From assembly GCA_026168455.1 (NCBI GenBank), contig CM047430.1, positions 28,673,237 to 28,737,236 of the forward strand: DNA of 64,000 nt, in the 5' to 3' direction. The DNA is from Theocolax elegans (taxonomy: Eukaryota > Arthropoda > Insecta > Hymenoptera > Cerocephalidae). The notes below the pieces were generated by a model. That model saw only the letters and a program-made list of their open reading frames with translations. It searched no databases and was not told where the DNA came from. Positions 38,435-52,210 of the stretch are shown piece after piece (position 1 is the stretch's first letter; each line of letters begins with the position of its first letter). The translations under genes were made by a program, and so were the position numbers.

Positions 38435-39093
38435 TAGAAACGCGGCGGCTCGACGTCCGCGGCGAATTGCCGAGGAACGAATGTATATAGTCAACCGGCG
38501 TGTTAAGTAGCGCAAAAATCGTACCGCAGCGGCGGCATTCGCGACGGCTTCTCTATCTCTCTCTTCTCCTGAAGAAACGTTGGATCAAAGGCGTGCAGAA
38601 GCGATTAGATGACTGGCGACGTTCGAGCGAGGCCCCCGCCTTGCTGACGGATTGGAACAAAGAACTCTGGAATGCTCGGGAGCTGGTTATTTTTGACGAT
38701 CCGGGGCCTTTAACGACGTTAATGGATTTGAAATGCGGCTTTACTTCTGACGGTATCGATGATAATGCCCCGACCGTAGCGAAACTTCACTTTTTTCCCT
38801 ATTTATTTTGTTGCGAGGTATATGAAAATTATTACTCGACGGTCAAATTCGGTGTAAGAACTTTCTGCTTCCTTCCTTTCACAGTTAATAGCGAGATTTG
38901 ATTGAATACACCATTCATTTTTATATTCATGAACGTGTAACTTGTGAGAAAAACTGTTTCATTAAATTAACTGGATTTGAAGACGAATGCTATTTTAAAC
39001 TGACAAGAAGTTGTTTCACGATTGTTTTGATTTGTAGAATAAAAAACTTATTACCAATTTTATAAGGTATATGTACTAAATAATTAACGCCCA

Positions 39094-39601
39094 CACTGAG
39101 AAAAAGTATAGATTAAAAATTACTAGAGTTTCTAGTGAAGAAATCACAGACTGACAAACTGAGGAAAATTAGTATGGTTTTTATTAAAAATTACTATATT
39201 TTGTAATAAAATTTACTATAATTCTAGCAATATTAACTATAACTTTTCTAAATTTTAATATAAACTATAGTAATTTTTCATAATTTGTCAGTCCGTGATT
39301 TCTTCAGTAAAACTATATGAAGAAATCACAGACTGACAAACTGAGGAAAATTAGTATGGTTTTTATTAAAAATTACTATATTTTGTAATAAAATTTAATT
39401 TAAAAATTAGTATTATTTATTTATTTCTTTGTAAATAATTTATATTATAGCAGAATGCCCTTTTACATATAGTAATTCTAGCAATATTAACTATAACTTT
39501 TCTAAATTTTAATATAAACTATAGTAATTTTTCACAATTTGTCAGTCCGTGATTTCTTCAGTAAAACTATAGTAATTTTTAATATAAAATGTCTGCTCGT
39601 G
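39094..39601. mobile_element. Inverted-repeat (MITE-like) element with an internal nested duplication
   Basis: The outer ends are CACTGAGAAAAAG (39094) and the reverse of CACGAGCAGACA (39601). Both are followed inward by ATTAAAAATTACTA, AGTTT and GAAGAAATCACRGACTGACAAA. Inside are two head-to-tail units, 39137-39305 (169 bp) and 39319-39559 (241 bp), each itself an inverted repeat ending in GAAGAAATCAC/GATTTCTTC. Unit 2 contains 72 bp that unit 1 lacks. The element is flanked by CA on both sides rather than TA. No coding capacity. Confidence 0.75.
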
Positions 39602-39725
39602 CACTTGCCTCTAAAAAGCGGAAAAACTGAGAGAATTGTTTATTTTAGTGATTTCGACGAATTTAACGTAAACATTTTCTACGGGTACGACGTGGTTCCT
39701 CTCCACTATCGTCTTTGTGCGTCTT

Positions 39726-39760
39726 TCTCTCTCTCTCTCTCTCTCTCTCCCTCTCTCTCC
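39726..39760 (+). repeat. (CT)n microsatellite
   Basis: CT repeat with one CCC interruption, about 125 nt after the nested inverted-repeat element. Confidence 0.94.
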
Positions 39761-42137
39761 ATTTCACAGAGGCGACCCGACCATCCTTTAATTCAGGCTG
39801 ACAGGTGAACCCCCTGGCCACCACCCCGCTCGAACGTACCTTCAAGCCAGAGGCTATCCCTCGGGGTAAGATAGATCCGTTCTCGGGATTTCCTACGGGA
39901 TCCGCCGGATCTTATATCACGAGCGACCATCTCTATATAAGGAATCCCATCTCTCCCTCCCTCCGTAGCTCCCTCGTTCGGTGTGCGAGTGCTGGTTTAG
40001 CTGGTACTGCGGCAGGGTGCTCCCGACTTCCGATGCGCTGATCAAACCTTATGGTCCCCAGGAACGTTTACCGGAATGACGTACTTCGGCCCGATCGCGT
40101 CTCCTCCCTCTTTCCCTCCCGCCCTTCGGTGTTTACTCCAATTTCCCCCGCATTTTTATTCCCTGCGAGTCGTTCGTTTTAGCTACCCGAGGCCGGTTCT
40201 TGGATAAACCGAGTAGTTCTAATGCTTTAAGATTTATCGTTAAGTGCGTTTTCGCGTATGGACCGAGTAACGTAATAAATGTTAAATGTAAGGAAAGAGC
40301 CCCGTTTCACGTAGGTACACACACACCACCACCTTAGCTTTACCTACGCGAGCTCGTTTACTTTGATAACCCGTATATACTCGTAAATAAATGAACAAAT
40401 ACACCGCTTGTATTAACGCCTAGAAATTTACGAGCGCGACTCGATACGAGCACCTCGGAGAAAAACATCGTACTAACTAAATTAATTGGTCACGATTCAA
40501 TGCGAGCGATCGCATCGGTTGATTAATTAATTGACGTAGGTGACGAAGGTTTTCAAGTGACAGCTACATCACGATCACCCGTGCGTACCATTTTGTAACG
40601 CACGCGTGCGAAAGTGAATCGAGCGCGAAGACGAATGAACAATGCCCTCGCGAGCAGCGTACTATACGAATGCACTAAAATGCATTATCTGGCGCCAGTC
40701 CCGATTTTGCGCCGCTGCCGCCGCCACGGCTCCTATCCCGAGAGCGAACGAGCGAGCGAGCGAGCGCATTCTGGATTTGTCTTGACAGTTAAAGTCGCGA
40801 GTCGCTCGCGGGAGATGTGCATTAATTATGTAAGCGCCTTTCATTCATTAAGCGCTTTTGCGGCAACCATCTCGCTTTATGGAATTTATTTGCCGTCGCA
40901 CTAATAAATTAAGAGGTCGAGGTTAATGACCACGTGACGTATTATGTGCCAATGCACCGAACTTATCCTTCTTTTCCTTTTTTTCCATTAGCTTGTTGGA
41001 TTTTTATTGCTATCTAGAATGTTAATTCCCTTTAATTTGCAGGAATAGTGATATTTTATTGACAATAAAGAAAAATATTAAATGTTTGTAATGCCAATGA
41101 CAACGTTTTCTTAATAATAGCTAATTGAAGTAAGCGAATTCAAATCTCGCGACGAATTAAATTGCACCCATTAAAGATGCGAAGGTCAATGCTAAAATCA
41201 AAAATAGAAAATTTTAATTCGTTGTAAGGCAACACGTGTCATAATCGCGATTACGAGTATGCGAGAAGCGTACACAAGCGTCGGTAATGCTTACGCGGCC
41301 AGAGTTCGTCTTCCTTTGCGTTCACAGCAGAAAACGGTAAGGGACACACGCACATACATTGCACACACAAAGAAAGAAATATGTCGGAGAGTTTTTGCGG
41401 GCGCGCAGCGATAGGCCACATTCCTTGCGCGTCGAGAGAAGAGTGGAAGGGTAAGCAGGTGAGAACGAGCTTACAGGAGAAAACATCCGTGGATCGCGTC
41501 GAGCTAATCAACGCGTTCCGGAGCTACCGGAGGAACTGATTCGATTTGGCGGGCAACGACATTCCATGAGGCTGGGTTTCTTATAGGGGTGCGAGGACCG
41601 TACCGAACTAGACATTTAATCGCGGGCGTTTCGAGAATTATTGGACGCAAGATTGGAAAGCGCTAGGTAAATCCCAGCGAATCAAGTGGAATCAGCTCGG
41701 GATCGGGGCGTGCATCTAAACGACCGGTTACTCAACGGGCCAAACGTTGATAGAAAAAGGAAAGAGGGAAGAGGGAAGAGGAAAGAGGAAGAAAAAGAAG
41801 GAGAGAAGGAAGAGCAAGAATAGACGAGGCCATGCATCTTCCCTCGCGGGTTTACGAGCGCGTGCGCGTAGATAACGCAGAAAAGCGAGAGGTAGAAAAG
41901 CATCGGAGCCGCTAAAGGACGAATTAAAGTCTCTTTCTCGGGGCTCGCAGCTGGTAAAGGTAATTGCGCCACGTGACTCTCGGCCTCCTCCCTGGAAGCA
42001 GCAGCCGCCCTGTGTCCCTCCCTCGTTTTCCCTCCCACCCCGTCCCGTAGAAACGAGGAACGAGCAATTTCATTACTGCTTAACGCCTGTCATAAATCTC
42101 CACGGGCGCCCCCTTGCCCCTCGCTCGCTTTCTCCTC

Positions 42138-42186
42138 TCCTTCCCTTTCCTTTCCTTCACTTCCCTTCCCTTCCCTTCCCTTCCCT
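42138..42186 (+). repeat. (CTTCC)n-type pyrimidine tract
   Basis: Imperfect TTCCC/TTTCC pentamers; all pyrimidine apart from one A. Confidence 0.9.
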
Positions 42187-42285
42187 CTCTCGCATCCCGA
42201 CCTTTTCCGCGCTGCAACAACCTCCCCGTACTGGAAAGTCGCCTTACTCTTACTTCTACTTCCACTTCTTCTCTTCCTCTTTTTC

Positions 42286-42347
42286 ATCTTCTTCTTCTTC
42301 ATCTTCTTCTTCTTCTTCTTCTTCTTCTCCTCCTCCTCCTCCTCCTC
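42286..42347 (+). repeat. (CTT)n(CTC)n tract
   Basis: About 62 nt of CTT units with two ATC interruptions, changing to CTC units at the 3' side. Confidence 0.92.
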
Positions 42348-43519
42348 GGCTTTCCTTTGTTGTCTCTCGCCTACCTATTATTCTTTTTTTTCGACTTGGC
42401 GCGCACGCGGCAAAACCGCGCAGTTTCGAATGCAGGTACTTGTTTAAAAGCTCGGGAAAAGAGTTTCTTCGTTATTTTCAAGAGCTCGAATACTCCAAGC
42501 AATTAACGTTTTTTTCTTTCCCTTGTTTTCTCGGTGTAATCATTAACGACGCCAAAGGTTTCGAAGGAGTTGTTCCCTCGACGAATTTGCAAGATTGTAG
42601 TTTCTCGTTTCAACGCAGATACTTTCAAAATAATGACACACGCTATGCCCTCTAGAGTAGTCTCCTAACACTGTGGGAATTGCACTTTTACAATATTTTC
42701 CGTCGGTACGTCCAAAGACCAACATTACGTGTTTTTTCTATACAAGCAATAATATAGCCAGGAATATCATTTACCAATGGATTTATATAATACGTAAATA
42801 CGAGGCGACAGGTAGCTAAGGCATTGGCAACAGCTTCTCGATAGTCCATACTCGAAACAGAGTATTTAAGGTTATTATACGCGTGTAAACGAATTAATAT
42901 AATCTCTCTTGTTAAAACATTTGACATCTGACAGAGTAACTTTTGTAATCGAAGGTTACGAGCACTTTCTATTGGACCAGATACGACTGTAATTACCAAT
43001 AACAAGCGTATTAGTTTGTCCCCTAATCTCTAAACACGTAGTTTACGAAATGAGATTGTCACGATTAAGCATTCTCGACATGTAGCATTTTCCCGCAATC
43101 ACGAAGGAAAGATCCGAAATAACCGAGGCCAGAGACCATAAACAACTGCGCTCGGCAGTTAGGAACTGTCGGCGCGTACAAAATCTAGGAATTCGGCCCT
43201 CTTAGTCCGCACCCTCCGGATATCGAGGACTAGCCATGTCGAGGCGGAAAGAAAACGGCTGGTGGGGCTCGGGGAGGAGAAAAAAGAGGAGAAAAAAATT
43301 CGCCAAGCCAAACGAAATATCGGTACGTATCCGCATCCGACCGCAAGTTCCTATTTCCGGTCGCCCGACCACGGGGGTCTCTCTATATTTCCGGGACATT
43401 TATCCCGGTTTATCCTGCGTAGCGGCACGGCACCGCTCCCGAGGCAAGAAGCTCCGTAGACGAGGAAAGAAATGCGTCTCGGCGTACCCCTCCTACGAGT
43501 CGGTACGAGTCGACCAAGA

Positions 43520-43543
43520 GGGGAAAGGGGGAGGGAGGGGGGG
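43520..43543 (+). other. G-quadruplex-capable tract, sense strand
   Basis: G4-AAA-G5-A-G3-A-G7: four runs with loops of 3, 1 and 1 nt. Confidence 0.78.
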
Positions 43544-44439
43544 ATATATAATAAGGCGAGCGGAATGAAGAACGATGGATTTGATAACAGGAGGATATTA
43601 AAGAACCCGGTATGAGGAAAAGCTCCCTCTTTGCTGCTGCGGCGATGAAAATTTCTTTGCTTTCGCTAGCTTCTTGAATTTTTTCTGAAACCCCGTAAAT
43701 TTAAAAGTACGGGATTTTTTTCGCTTCGCGCGAACGTGTACTATTACTAATATAAAATTATTAAAGATTATATGAGGTCTATGAAACTAATAGATAAGCT
43801 CTATTTTTTAAAACATGCTTTTTATTTTTACTTTTTTATTATAAATTTGGCACGTCAACGACTACGTATTTAAAAACAATTTTTAGGTTTTACAATATTA
43901 TAAAATAACAATTTATTTTGGTAATCTGACTGCGAATAAATATAGGTGAGTATTAAAACACAGATATAATCATTTATTAGTAATTGACCTACCGAGTAAA
44001 ATTTGTATTGCGTGTATTAACAGTGTACTTAAATTTACTAAATATTGAAACTAAAAAGTTTTCTTGGATCAAATCCTTTCAATTAGTACATAGGAACTTC
44101 AAACGCGAAATACTTTGCATTTTATTTTTGCCAATTTACCGAACTGTTCGAAAATTTTGCTGCGGTAAGCAAGCCAAAGCTCAGCTCTAGGATTCGCAAA
44201 AGTTTGAACATCATCGGCCAAGTCTCGAGACTGTGGCAAGCAGCCAATCAAGTCCGATCTTTCCAAAGTCTGCTCGCGGATTGGGGTGATGTCGATTTAG
44301 CCGATAGCTCTTAAGAATTTCTTCATCTTTCTCTTTCGTTTTTTTATTTATTGTTACCTAATTATTCAAGATGGAACCTTCAATGGCGCTCGCGGCTCGC
44401 CGCGCATAAATAAAATTATAATCGCGTGGCATATAGTCC

Positions 44440-44441
<2 letters not shown>

Positions 44442-44472
<31 letters not shown>
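44442..44472 (+). repeat. (CT)n microsatellite
   Basis: Uninterrupted CT repeat of about 31 nt. Confidence 0.95.
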
Positions 44473-44474
<2 letters not shown>

Positions 44475-44823
44475 ATCGCTCTCTGGAACTCGTCAAAGAA
44501 AATTATCTCTGCGAGCAAAAGAAAAAACAGGGTACGAGACAGAAAAAGTCTATTATTCGATATATATTTTTAATAAACAGCTTCGATCAATCGAAATGCA
44601 GTTGCGCATAAATTGTCGGTTCATAAATATGCAAATATCCTATTGATGACCGGTATGGCAATTATGGTAGGATGTGCACAATTTTTTTTGGTTTTGCATT
44701 CGCGTTATAACCTTGAACTATTGAGTGGATAAAGGTATGTATTTAAGAATAATACTATAGCGATCCTGGATCTATCTTAACATTTATATTTAAATTTAAA
44801 TAATAATAAACTGTGGAATTTTA

Positions 44824-44862
44824 AATAATAATAACAATAACAATAACAATAATAATAATAAT
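44824..44862 (+). repeat. (AAT)n/(AATAAC)n tract
   Basis: AAT units enclose three AATAAC hexamers. Confidence 0.92.
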
Positions 44863-45914
44863 TCAAATTGTTAGAAAGAATGTTAATTATTAGAAAATTC
44901 TTTAAAAAGGTTGGTCCGTTAAGGTCTTCGAGGGTCACATAACGCACGCTAATCTGTCCCAACGGCGTCTGACGCAGATAAAGAGGGAAAGAGAGAAACA
45001 TGGTATATCCGTGCGATTTTAAAGCGCTTAACAAGAAGCACTGCTAGGCTCTAGCTGCCTCTTTCTTTTCGTGACAACTCTCGGTTCTTTCTCTCTCACT
45101 TTTTGTAAACGCTCGCGCAGAAAAAAAAACTGGTGGTTTTTTATGCCTACGCGAGAGCTTTAATTAAAACTCGTTAAGGCGCAACTAAAAAAGCAACGAG
45201 CATGAAAATCGCTCTTTATTCAAATAAACCGTTTTCTCTTACTAAAAATTTAATGTGACGGTAATTTTATTTTAATTTTCTTATAATTATTAATTATATA
45301 TATATATATTTGTCTAAGTATAATAACTATAATTTACAACACCAGTGTTATATTTGGCTAATTACCTGTAGCTTGGAAATAGAAAATTTTCGATTTTACC
45401 TCGCAGTACTATGAATATCAGTGAAAATATTTACGGTTTTGTTGCATTGATTGAAAAGTGTGAAATTGTGTGAAAAATTACACAAAGCGTAGTTATAAGT
45501 TTGAAAAAGACGTTATTACAGTACCACAAAAAGAAACACATTTTCAACAGGATTTTTCTCCATAAGTAAATGAGTAAGTAAATGTCCGTTTCGTAGCTGT
45601 GCCGAACTATTAGCATTTACCCAACTTTTAGTTGGAGCTCTTGGTTCTCATTCAAAGTGTCAATGCAATATAGAAATGTGGTATTAAATCGATTTGAAAA
45701 ATTTATCAGAAAAAGAGGCTCGCAACGCGGGACAAAAGAATGGAAGTAAGTGAACTCGCGCGTTCCGACGGAAAGAAGCGCGAGGAAAGGGAGAGTAAGA
45801 GAAGGCGTAATTTCGAAGAGTCTCTTGGACGCCCGTGAATAAATTAGAATTCGAGTATCCGCGTGATGTATAATGTAATGGATACCCCTAGGGCTCCTCC
45901 GTGTAGAAAGAGAC

Positions 45915-45980
<66 letters not shown>
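45915..45980 (+). repeat. Compound (GT)n(GA)n microsatellite
   Basis: About 13 GT units switch directly to about 20 GA units. Confidence 0.96.
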
Positions 45981-45984
<4 letters not shown>

Positions 45985-48241
45985 AGAGCGAGAATCGGAG
46001 CCGGCGGCGACTGCGAGACCGGGTTTGATTAATTATTTCGGTTTAAACCCGAAACTAACAACCGTCGCGGACCGGACGGTTCTCAGAACAGAAGGACTCT
46101 CTTTCGATATTTGATGCTCCAGCATTCAGTCGCATTCGTCTTTTCCATCTATTCATCTTTCCTTCTCTCATTTCGATTCCATCTCGCGCCTTTTACCACT
46201 GATCCTCATTTTTTCTTTCGTTGAATTCTATATCTTATCTCTCTTTGTATCCCTCCCTCTCTTTATGTTTATGGTGAATCAAGTGCCAATAGGAGAACGT
46301 TAAATTAATATGTTGATAATACCTTAAACGGCGTGATTAGGTTGTTGTAATGGCTTGCATGCAATTATCGACGGTTTCTTAACGTCATTTACTTCAACGC
46401 GAGGACCTCGTCAATTTTTGATAGCTTCGTAAAGTTCGAGCATCTTTCTTCTTATCCCTGTGCGTATTACATAATTATATTTCTTTAGAAATATAAAGTT
46501 TTTTACCGTTTTTTTCAATTTTAAAAAACTGCATTTTCATTTGATAATTGAATTACACTCGAAACTACTCATATTACAACACTGTTCAAATGCCAAATTA
46601 AACAAATGACTTTTGGTATATCAAATAGTTGTATGTGCAGAAAAATCATTACCAGTACTAGAAATTTAGTTATTATATCAGTATTTAAATCTCTTGGTTG
46701 TTTAAGTGTGCAATTTTAAATTACACATGTTGCTCAGACAGTTATTTAACATTGAACAAGAATATTAAGAATATTATGAATTAATATTTTCGTAGTGTAA
46801 TAATCCAACATTCTGAAACTAGGATTACCCGGTACTTACGAAAAGTAGCAGATATCATACGAGTTTGTTATCCCAAGGTACATCTTCAATGCGTGTCAAA
46901 TTAATCACGGGAAAGCTCGGTGCTTCTTTCCCATTGGGCCGACGAGATGGCGGTGCTCGATGGACGCGTTGACGGGATTACGAATCTTCTCGTTACCACG
47001 GCACCGTGACTCCGAGAGCCGATAAAAATCGGAGATTTCTGTCGTACACGCAAACAAGACTCTTTCTCTTTCTTCCTCTTCCTTTCTCTCGAAAATTTTG
47101 TCTCGAGAAGAATCCGAGTTTGGTTTTTCTTTCTTTTTTCTGGAAGAGATCGCGACTCTTCTTCCACGGAGTTCCTCAAGGGATCGTACACCGGCCTTCC
47201 GATATTTATGGCAACTCGATCGAGTTTAGGATATCCCTGCGCGTGAGCTGTGACGGTGTCGCCCGCTCCGTTCGTTCATCTTCCAATCGTTTTTTTTCTC
47301 TCTTCTTTGTGCGTCCTCTTTTAGTTTTTCTTTTTCTTGTTTGCCACACGGCCTCTTTTTTAATTCGATTTTTTTCGATCCATGCCTTTCGCTTCTCCCC
47401 GAGTTTCGCTTATATTCTTTCTTGGCTTTTGCCAAGGATTTCGTTCGATAAGGATGGAACGCGCGCTCCCGTGATTGAATAAGAATCTTTGGATTTTCGA
47501 GAAGTCGCGCTAGTCGCTGATTTAGCTTAAGATGTCGAAATTTTCGTGGTATTTCTCTTTATATACAATATCAGTATCACCGATCTTTTACGTTAATAGT
47601 ATACTTTATTCGGATTGTTTTATTGTATACAAACAAATTATACTTGAATCAACTCAACAAATATTTTAATGAATCAAAAATATCATTTCAACTAAATATA
47701 TGTACTTCATTCGATTAAATGTTGTTTGTATTAAACATTTACTTGATTAAATTTTTTCCTACGACGTACGCATGTTCGTTATGGATTACTTCTTAATCGC
47801 TTGTGAATACGTGATATTAATTATTAGTATAATTAAATCAAGAACGAATTGTCTTATCGGACAGTACCTTTTTCTGGAGTAAGTAAAAATAAATCCAGTA
47901 CCTCACGGCTCTGCAAACAAAGAAAGTATACGTGGGTCACCTTGCTTCTCGTGTTATTTTACGGTTAATATTTGAAAATCGGATGTTCTGTCGGTGTGTA
48001 GGCCCGAAAGGATTTCTCGACAGACTTGGTATATATATACATATATATGTGCGAGTGTCTATGTACGTGTGTCTTTCTGTGTTTATGTGCGTATAAAGCC
48101 GTTTCGATTTCGCCCGTCGATTCTCACGGATAGAGGTGTAATGCCAATTCTCCGGAGAGGCATATGGCGAACGCCCGTTGAAAGAATAAGACGCGTGGAA
48201 GCGTGACGCCTTTCCTCCCTGCGGGCTCCCGGCTCTCCTTT

Positions 48242-48245
<4 letters not shown>

Positions 48246-48278
<33 letters not shown>
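48246..48278 (+). repeat. (CT)n microsatellite
   Basis: Uninterrupted CT repeat of about 33 nt. Confidence 0.95.
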
Positions 48279-48281
<3 letters not shown>

Positions 48282-49719
48282 GCTCGAAGCTCCCGAGGAA
48301 TTTATTCGTCTCGGAAGTGCGACTGCGCCGCGAGGAAATAAATCGTGAGCCTTACCGAGCAGCAACGTAGAGAGATCGCGTAGATATATATATATATATA
48401 TATCCGAAGGAAAGAGATCGCTGCTAGGGTACCGGCGCCATGTGGTCAGCGAGCGCAGTACAAAAATGCAAGCATCGACCCAAGGTGTCTTATTATTCCA
48501 AATTTGGAATTTCAATGATATGGTATACTTGAATACTCAAAGACACCGATATTACGATTTCCATATGAATTTAAATAAAATATGGATTTTTATGCACCAT
48601 TAATTCGCAAATTGACTCGGTGCATCGAGCTAATTATTCATTAGGATAAAACCTTTTTTTCACCGACCAACGGCTAACGACTCTAAATGAACCGAATTGT
48701 GGTTTTTGTTCAAATGTATCCGTGTACGCGGAGAAAGAAAACATATAAGAAAGAAGTAAAATAAGAAAAAATAATAAATTCGTAAGCGCGAGAGTCGGTA
48801 AGGTAAAAGATGAGCTGAAATAAAAGGGCTAAGGAAGACGAAAGAGGAATAAGAAAGGGTAGAGAATAAGAGAGGAGAGAGAAGGATAAGTATTCGACGC
48901 GGAGCGAGAGAAACGCTCGCTGGCTCGCGTAGAGATCATCTGGCTGTATAACAGGTCGGCAGCTGGTTAAAAAAAGTCAATCGCGAAAGGAGGTTCCCTT
49001 TGCTATTCGCGGTGCTATGGCGATGCTGCGTTGATGGTGTGTCGCTGCTTATTTTCAACTTGGTGCCTGCATACCTGGTTAGATCCAACCGAGGGATCCT
49101 TCCATCTCTCGGCTCCCTTCGTCTCTTCGGGCGTTCAGAAATGCTCTTGGCTCTCCGATCCGAAATCATATAATACGTTCCTTCGCGCATTCACGATTCG
49201 CCGTCGTTTCTTACCTTTGTCCGTGTTTTGCATGCACCGACGCATACACGTTTTATCCTTTTATTTACATTTTCTGGGCATGAAAGCTCCGCTTTCACTA
49301 GGGAACTCAACGAGAAAAATATGCGAAACGCTTCGTATTTATTTCTTCTCCGTTGTTTCGAACTTACTACTACTCATCAACAAATATATCTCCAATTCGC
49401 CAATATATGCAATGGATCTCGTAACGATTGATTGTATTTTATCACCTAGAAGGATGTTAGATCGATCAAACTGTGCCAATGCTATATACCCGATCCGCCA
49501 CATTTTTATCTTCCTAAATTCTAACTCCTCTAGAATTGTAGTCTTATCGTGTACCTCCTCAAAGGCTCTAGTCGGGTCACTATAAAAATAAAAGAAGGAA
49601 AACAATAGCGAAACGAGAGGGACACAGTTTCACGTAACCGAGTATTGCTTTTCTCTCTAAACTCGCACCCCCTACGTGCTACACATATATACTGTATTTG
49701 TATACACCCACATCCACAT

Positions 49720-49752
49720 CCACACACACACACGCGCGCGCACACACACAGT
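49720..49752 (+). repeat. (CA)n(CG)n(CA)n tract
   Basis: Alternating purine-pyrimidine sequence throughout, with CG in the centre; a potential Z-DNA former. Confidence 0.92.
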
Positions 49753-49858
49753 CGCGGAGAGAGAAGGGGTGTCGCGATAACGTCACGGTCTGACAGAGTG
49801 CCGCTGCTATCGCACCGCCACACGCCGGCAGAGAAACAAAATGGAACCGACCCGACGA

Positions 49859-49892
49859 CCCCCCGGTCGACCCCCCCCCCCCGCCCCGCCCC
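49859..49892 (-). other. Long C-rich tract (G-quadruplex-capable on minus strand)
   Basis: C runs of about 6, 12, 4 and 4 are separated by GGTCGA, G and G. It follows the CA/CG tract by about 100 nt. Confidence 0.72.
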
Positions 49893-50997
49893 TCCTCGCT
49901 CTCGGCCGTCCGCGCACCTCCATATATGTGTGTGGGTGTGTGTGTGGTTGAACGAGGGCCATACCGTGACTTTCGCCACTGCCGAGGGCTTCACAGGCTG
50001 GCTATGCGCGATGACTGCTGATCGCGGATATCGGCCGTACAGCCCAGCACGCCGCTCTCGGTATCGTCTCTCTTGGTGTGGACTTTGGCAAGATGGTGTC
50101 AGAATTTTTTAAATCGAATCGCCTTCTCTTTCTTCAACTTTTCTTCTTTACGACGCATCGTTTGTTTTTAAAGTTAAAAATCGTTAGTTAGGTTTTAAAT
50201 TTTCTAACTTGTTCATCCTGACGAATTCTCATATTTATTGTATAACATATAGTTATGCTACTGTCGAATAGAAAAATGTAGTTTCTCACATAAAATAATA
50301 CTTTAAAGTTAGTTGCTCGTAACTGTCAATAAAAAATAATCAATTTTAGTATGAAATTTCATTTAATCGTTTTATGTGTAACATACCACGTGGAATAAAG
50401 GTTTAGGGCAATAGCATATATTTTATTCACTTTGTAAAAACGAAATATCTTGAAATTGTTAAAAATTTCTATATATGTATAGGTTTGTAAAATACCTATA
50501 TTCAAAATTTATAAATTCGATGATTTGTTTTAGTAGGAGAAGCATTATATTTATTTATTTGTTTTCGTGTCATGCGCCAAATTTAAGATAGGAGAGAAAA
50601 AAATTCACGTTACGATTACCTGTTCATAAAAAGGCAAAGTACACAAGCATCGCGGCGCAATAAAACATCGAGTCAACCACGTCGCTCCAAATCATCAACA
50701 TTTTTTTTGCGGGCCGTGCGCTACGTATACCCGCCAATATAAACAGTCTCGTACTTCCATGACTCGCGTACATACGTTATCCGAAGTAAAAAACGTGCGA
50801 AACGCGGAAAATGTGCCACGCGCACCTCTGTGCAATAAAAGTGCGTTCGCCGGGCCGAAATATTTTCAATTCATGGAAACTACGCCAGGGGAACGGAGGA
50901 GGAGAAGGGAGCTGCAGCGAATAAAAGCGGCTCGCACAAAAGCGCGTATAACGTTTATTTAAAACAAAAAACGAACGAACGAAATGAAAAAAATCGT

Positions 50998-51018
50998 GAG
51001 AGAGAGAGAGAGAGAGAG
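50998..51018 (+). repeat. (GA)n microsatellite
   Basis: GA repeat of about 21 nt. Confidence 0.93.
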
Positions 51019-51246
51019 GAACAGGCCGTTTCGTTCTTCTTTTTTGTCGGGGCGCGATAACGCGAACGGCGTGTATATTGGACATGACGCGCGAGGCGTT
51101 ACGACGTAACGGCGTGTTTCGAGTCCTCCCCATCCCGAAACTGAAATCACCGACGAGGTTGCCTGGGTAGTGGTGGCCGTCGATGTTCGGGAAAGTCAAC
51201 GAGGTGTGGAGAGTCGGGGCCGTGGCCGGGGGAAGGTGGATCCAAT

Positions 51247-51280
51247 GGGGTGGCCGGTGGGTGGGGGAGGAGGAGGAGGG
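51247..51280 (+). other. G-rich tract, possible quadruplex, sense strand
   Basis: G4 (51247-51250), G3 (51259-51261), G5 (51263-51267) and G3 (51278-51280) are separated by 1-10 nt, the last two by GGA-type repeats. Confidence 0.6.
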
Positions 51281-52210
51281 TGGTAGCGAGTATAGGTCGA
51301 TATGATCGCCGACGATGCATACGCGCCGACCGAGCGCACGTCCTGCTCAAATGTGCACTTGCACAAGGTCACACGGGTGCGCGCACACGCGGATATCCGA
51401 ATGGGATGCGCGGTTCGTCTCTTTCTCTATCGCGCTCGGTTCGTTCGGCAAAGGCCAAATTTCCCGGATCCCTACCCTCGCGTTTTGTCGGGTAACGCGT
51501 CCACGCTCTAAAAATTATTTGCCTATTGCTTCTCTAGTTTTGATTTTCCATATTTTTTAGCTTTAAACAATAACTTTATGTAATGTTCAACAGTGATTTT
51601 GCATACCTATCTCAAGTATAATTCATAGATGTACTTCGTTAATTATTAATTAATTCATTTCATTTTGTTATTATGATTAGCTAAACATTACACTAAACAC
51701 ATTTGATATTATTATTATTACTATTAAATAATGTACTTTATATTATAATTTTTTAAATTTAAAAACATTATTAAAAACATATGGTTAACTAATTTAATGG
51801 TTGTTTCATGAAAAAAAAACGTTAAAAAACGTAAGAAACAATTGTAAAGATATTGTGAGTTTTTACGTATTAGCTAGAAGAAATAAGGTATTCCGAATGA
51901 TAAATTCGAGTTGTAGTAATCTATGCATTATATAGTAAATACCTGTGTAAAGATAAACAGTGGAATGAAAATTTCGTTGAGTAGTCAAGCATGCAGTTAG
52001 CTAATGGTACGGAAGGTTGCTGTGGAAATAAAGAGGAACGGCGTGCACCTACATACTGGATTGTAATTAAAACAGGAATGTTAATTACTCTTCGCATTAC
52101 CGAAAAGCTTGGGATATTGCCCGTTGAGTTCCATTGTTTGCATTGCTCTGAAATTTTCAGTAAGTTGCTCCATTGTTCCAAAAATTTGAGTTCTTGATAA
52201 ATATGATGTA

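Noticed and set aside
38500..38901. 133-codon + frame after the GAT repeat, with a balanced composition (DWRRSSEAPALLTDWNKELW)
   Set aside because: No family is recognised and the end is AT-rich and degenerate. It is probably chance; conservation would be needed.
43941..43951. TATAG|GTGAGT, a third possible fused acceptor-donor site
   Set aside because: It lacks a pyrimidine tract (the preceding 25 nt are purine-rich) and has no second donor spaced like the two good candidates.
49031..49585. 184-codon open frame on the + strand with an 88-codon frame opposite it (49339-49605)
   Set aside because: Neither product resembles a known protein. Two overlapping open strands suggest low stop density rather than a gene.
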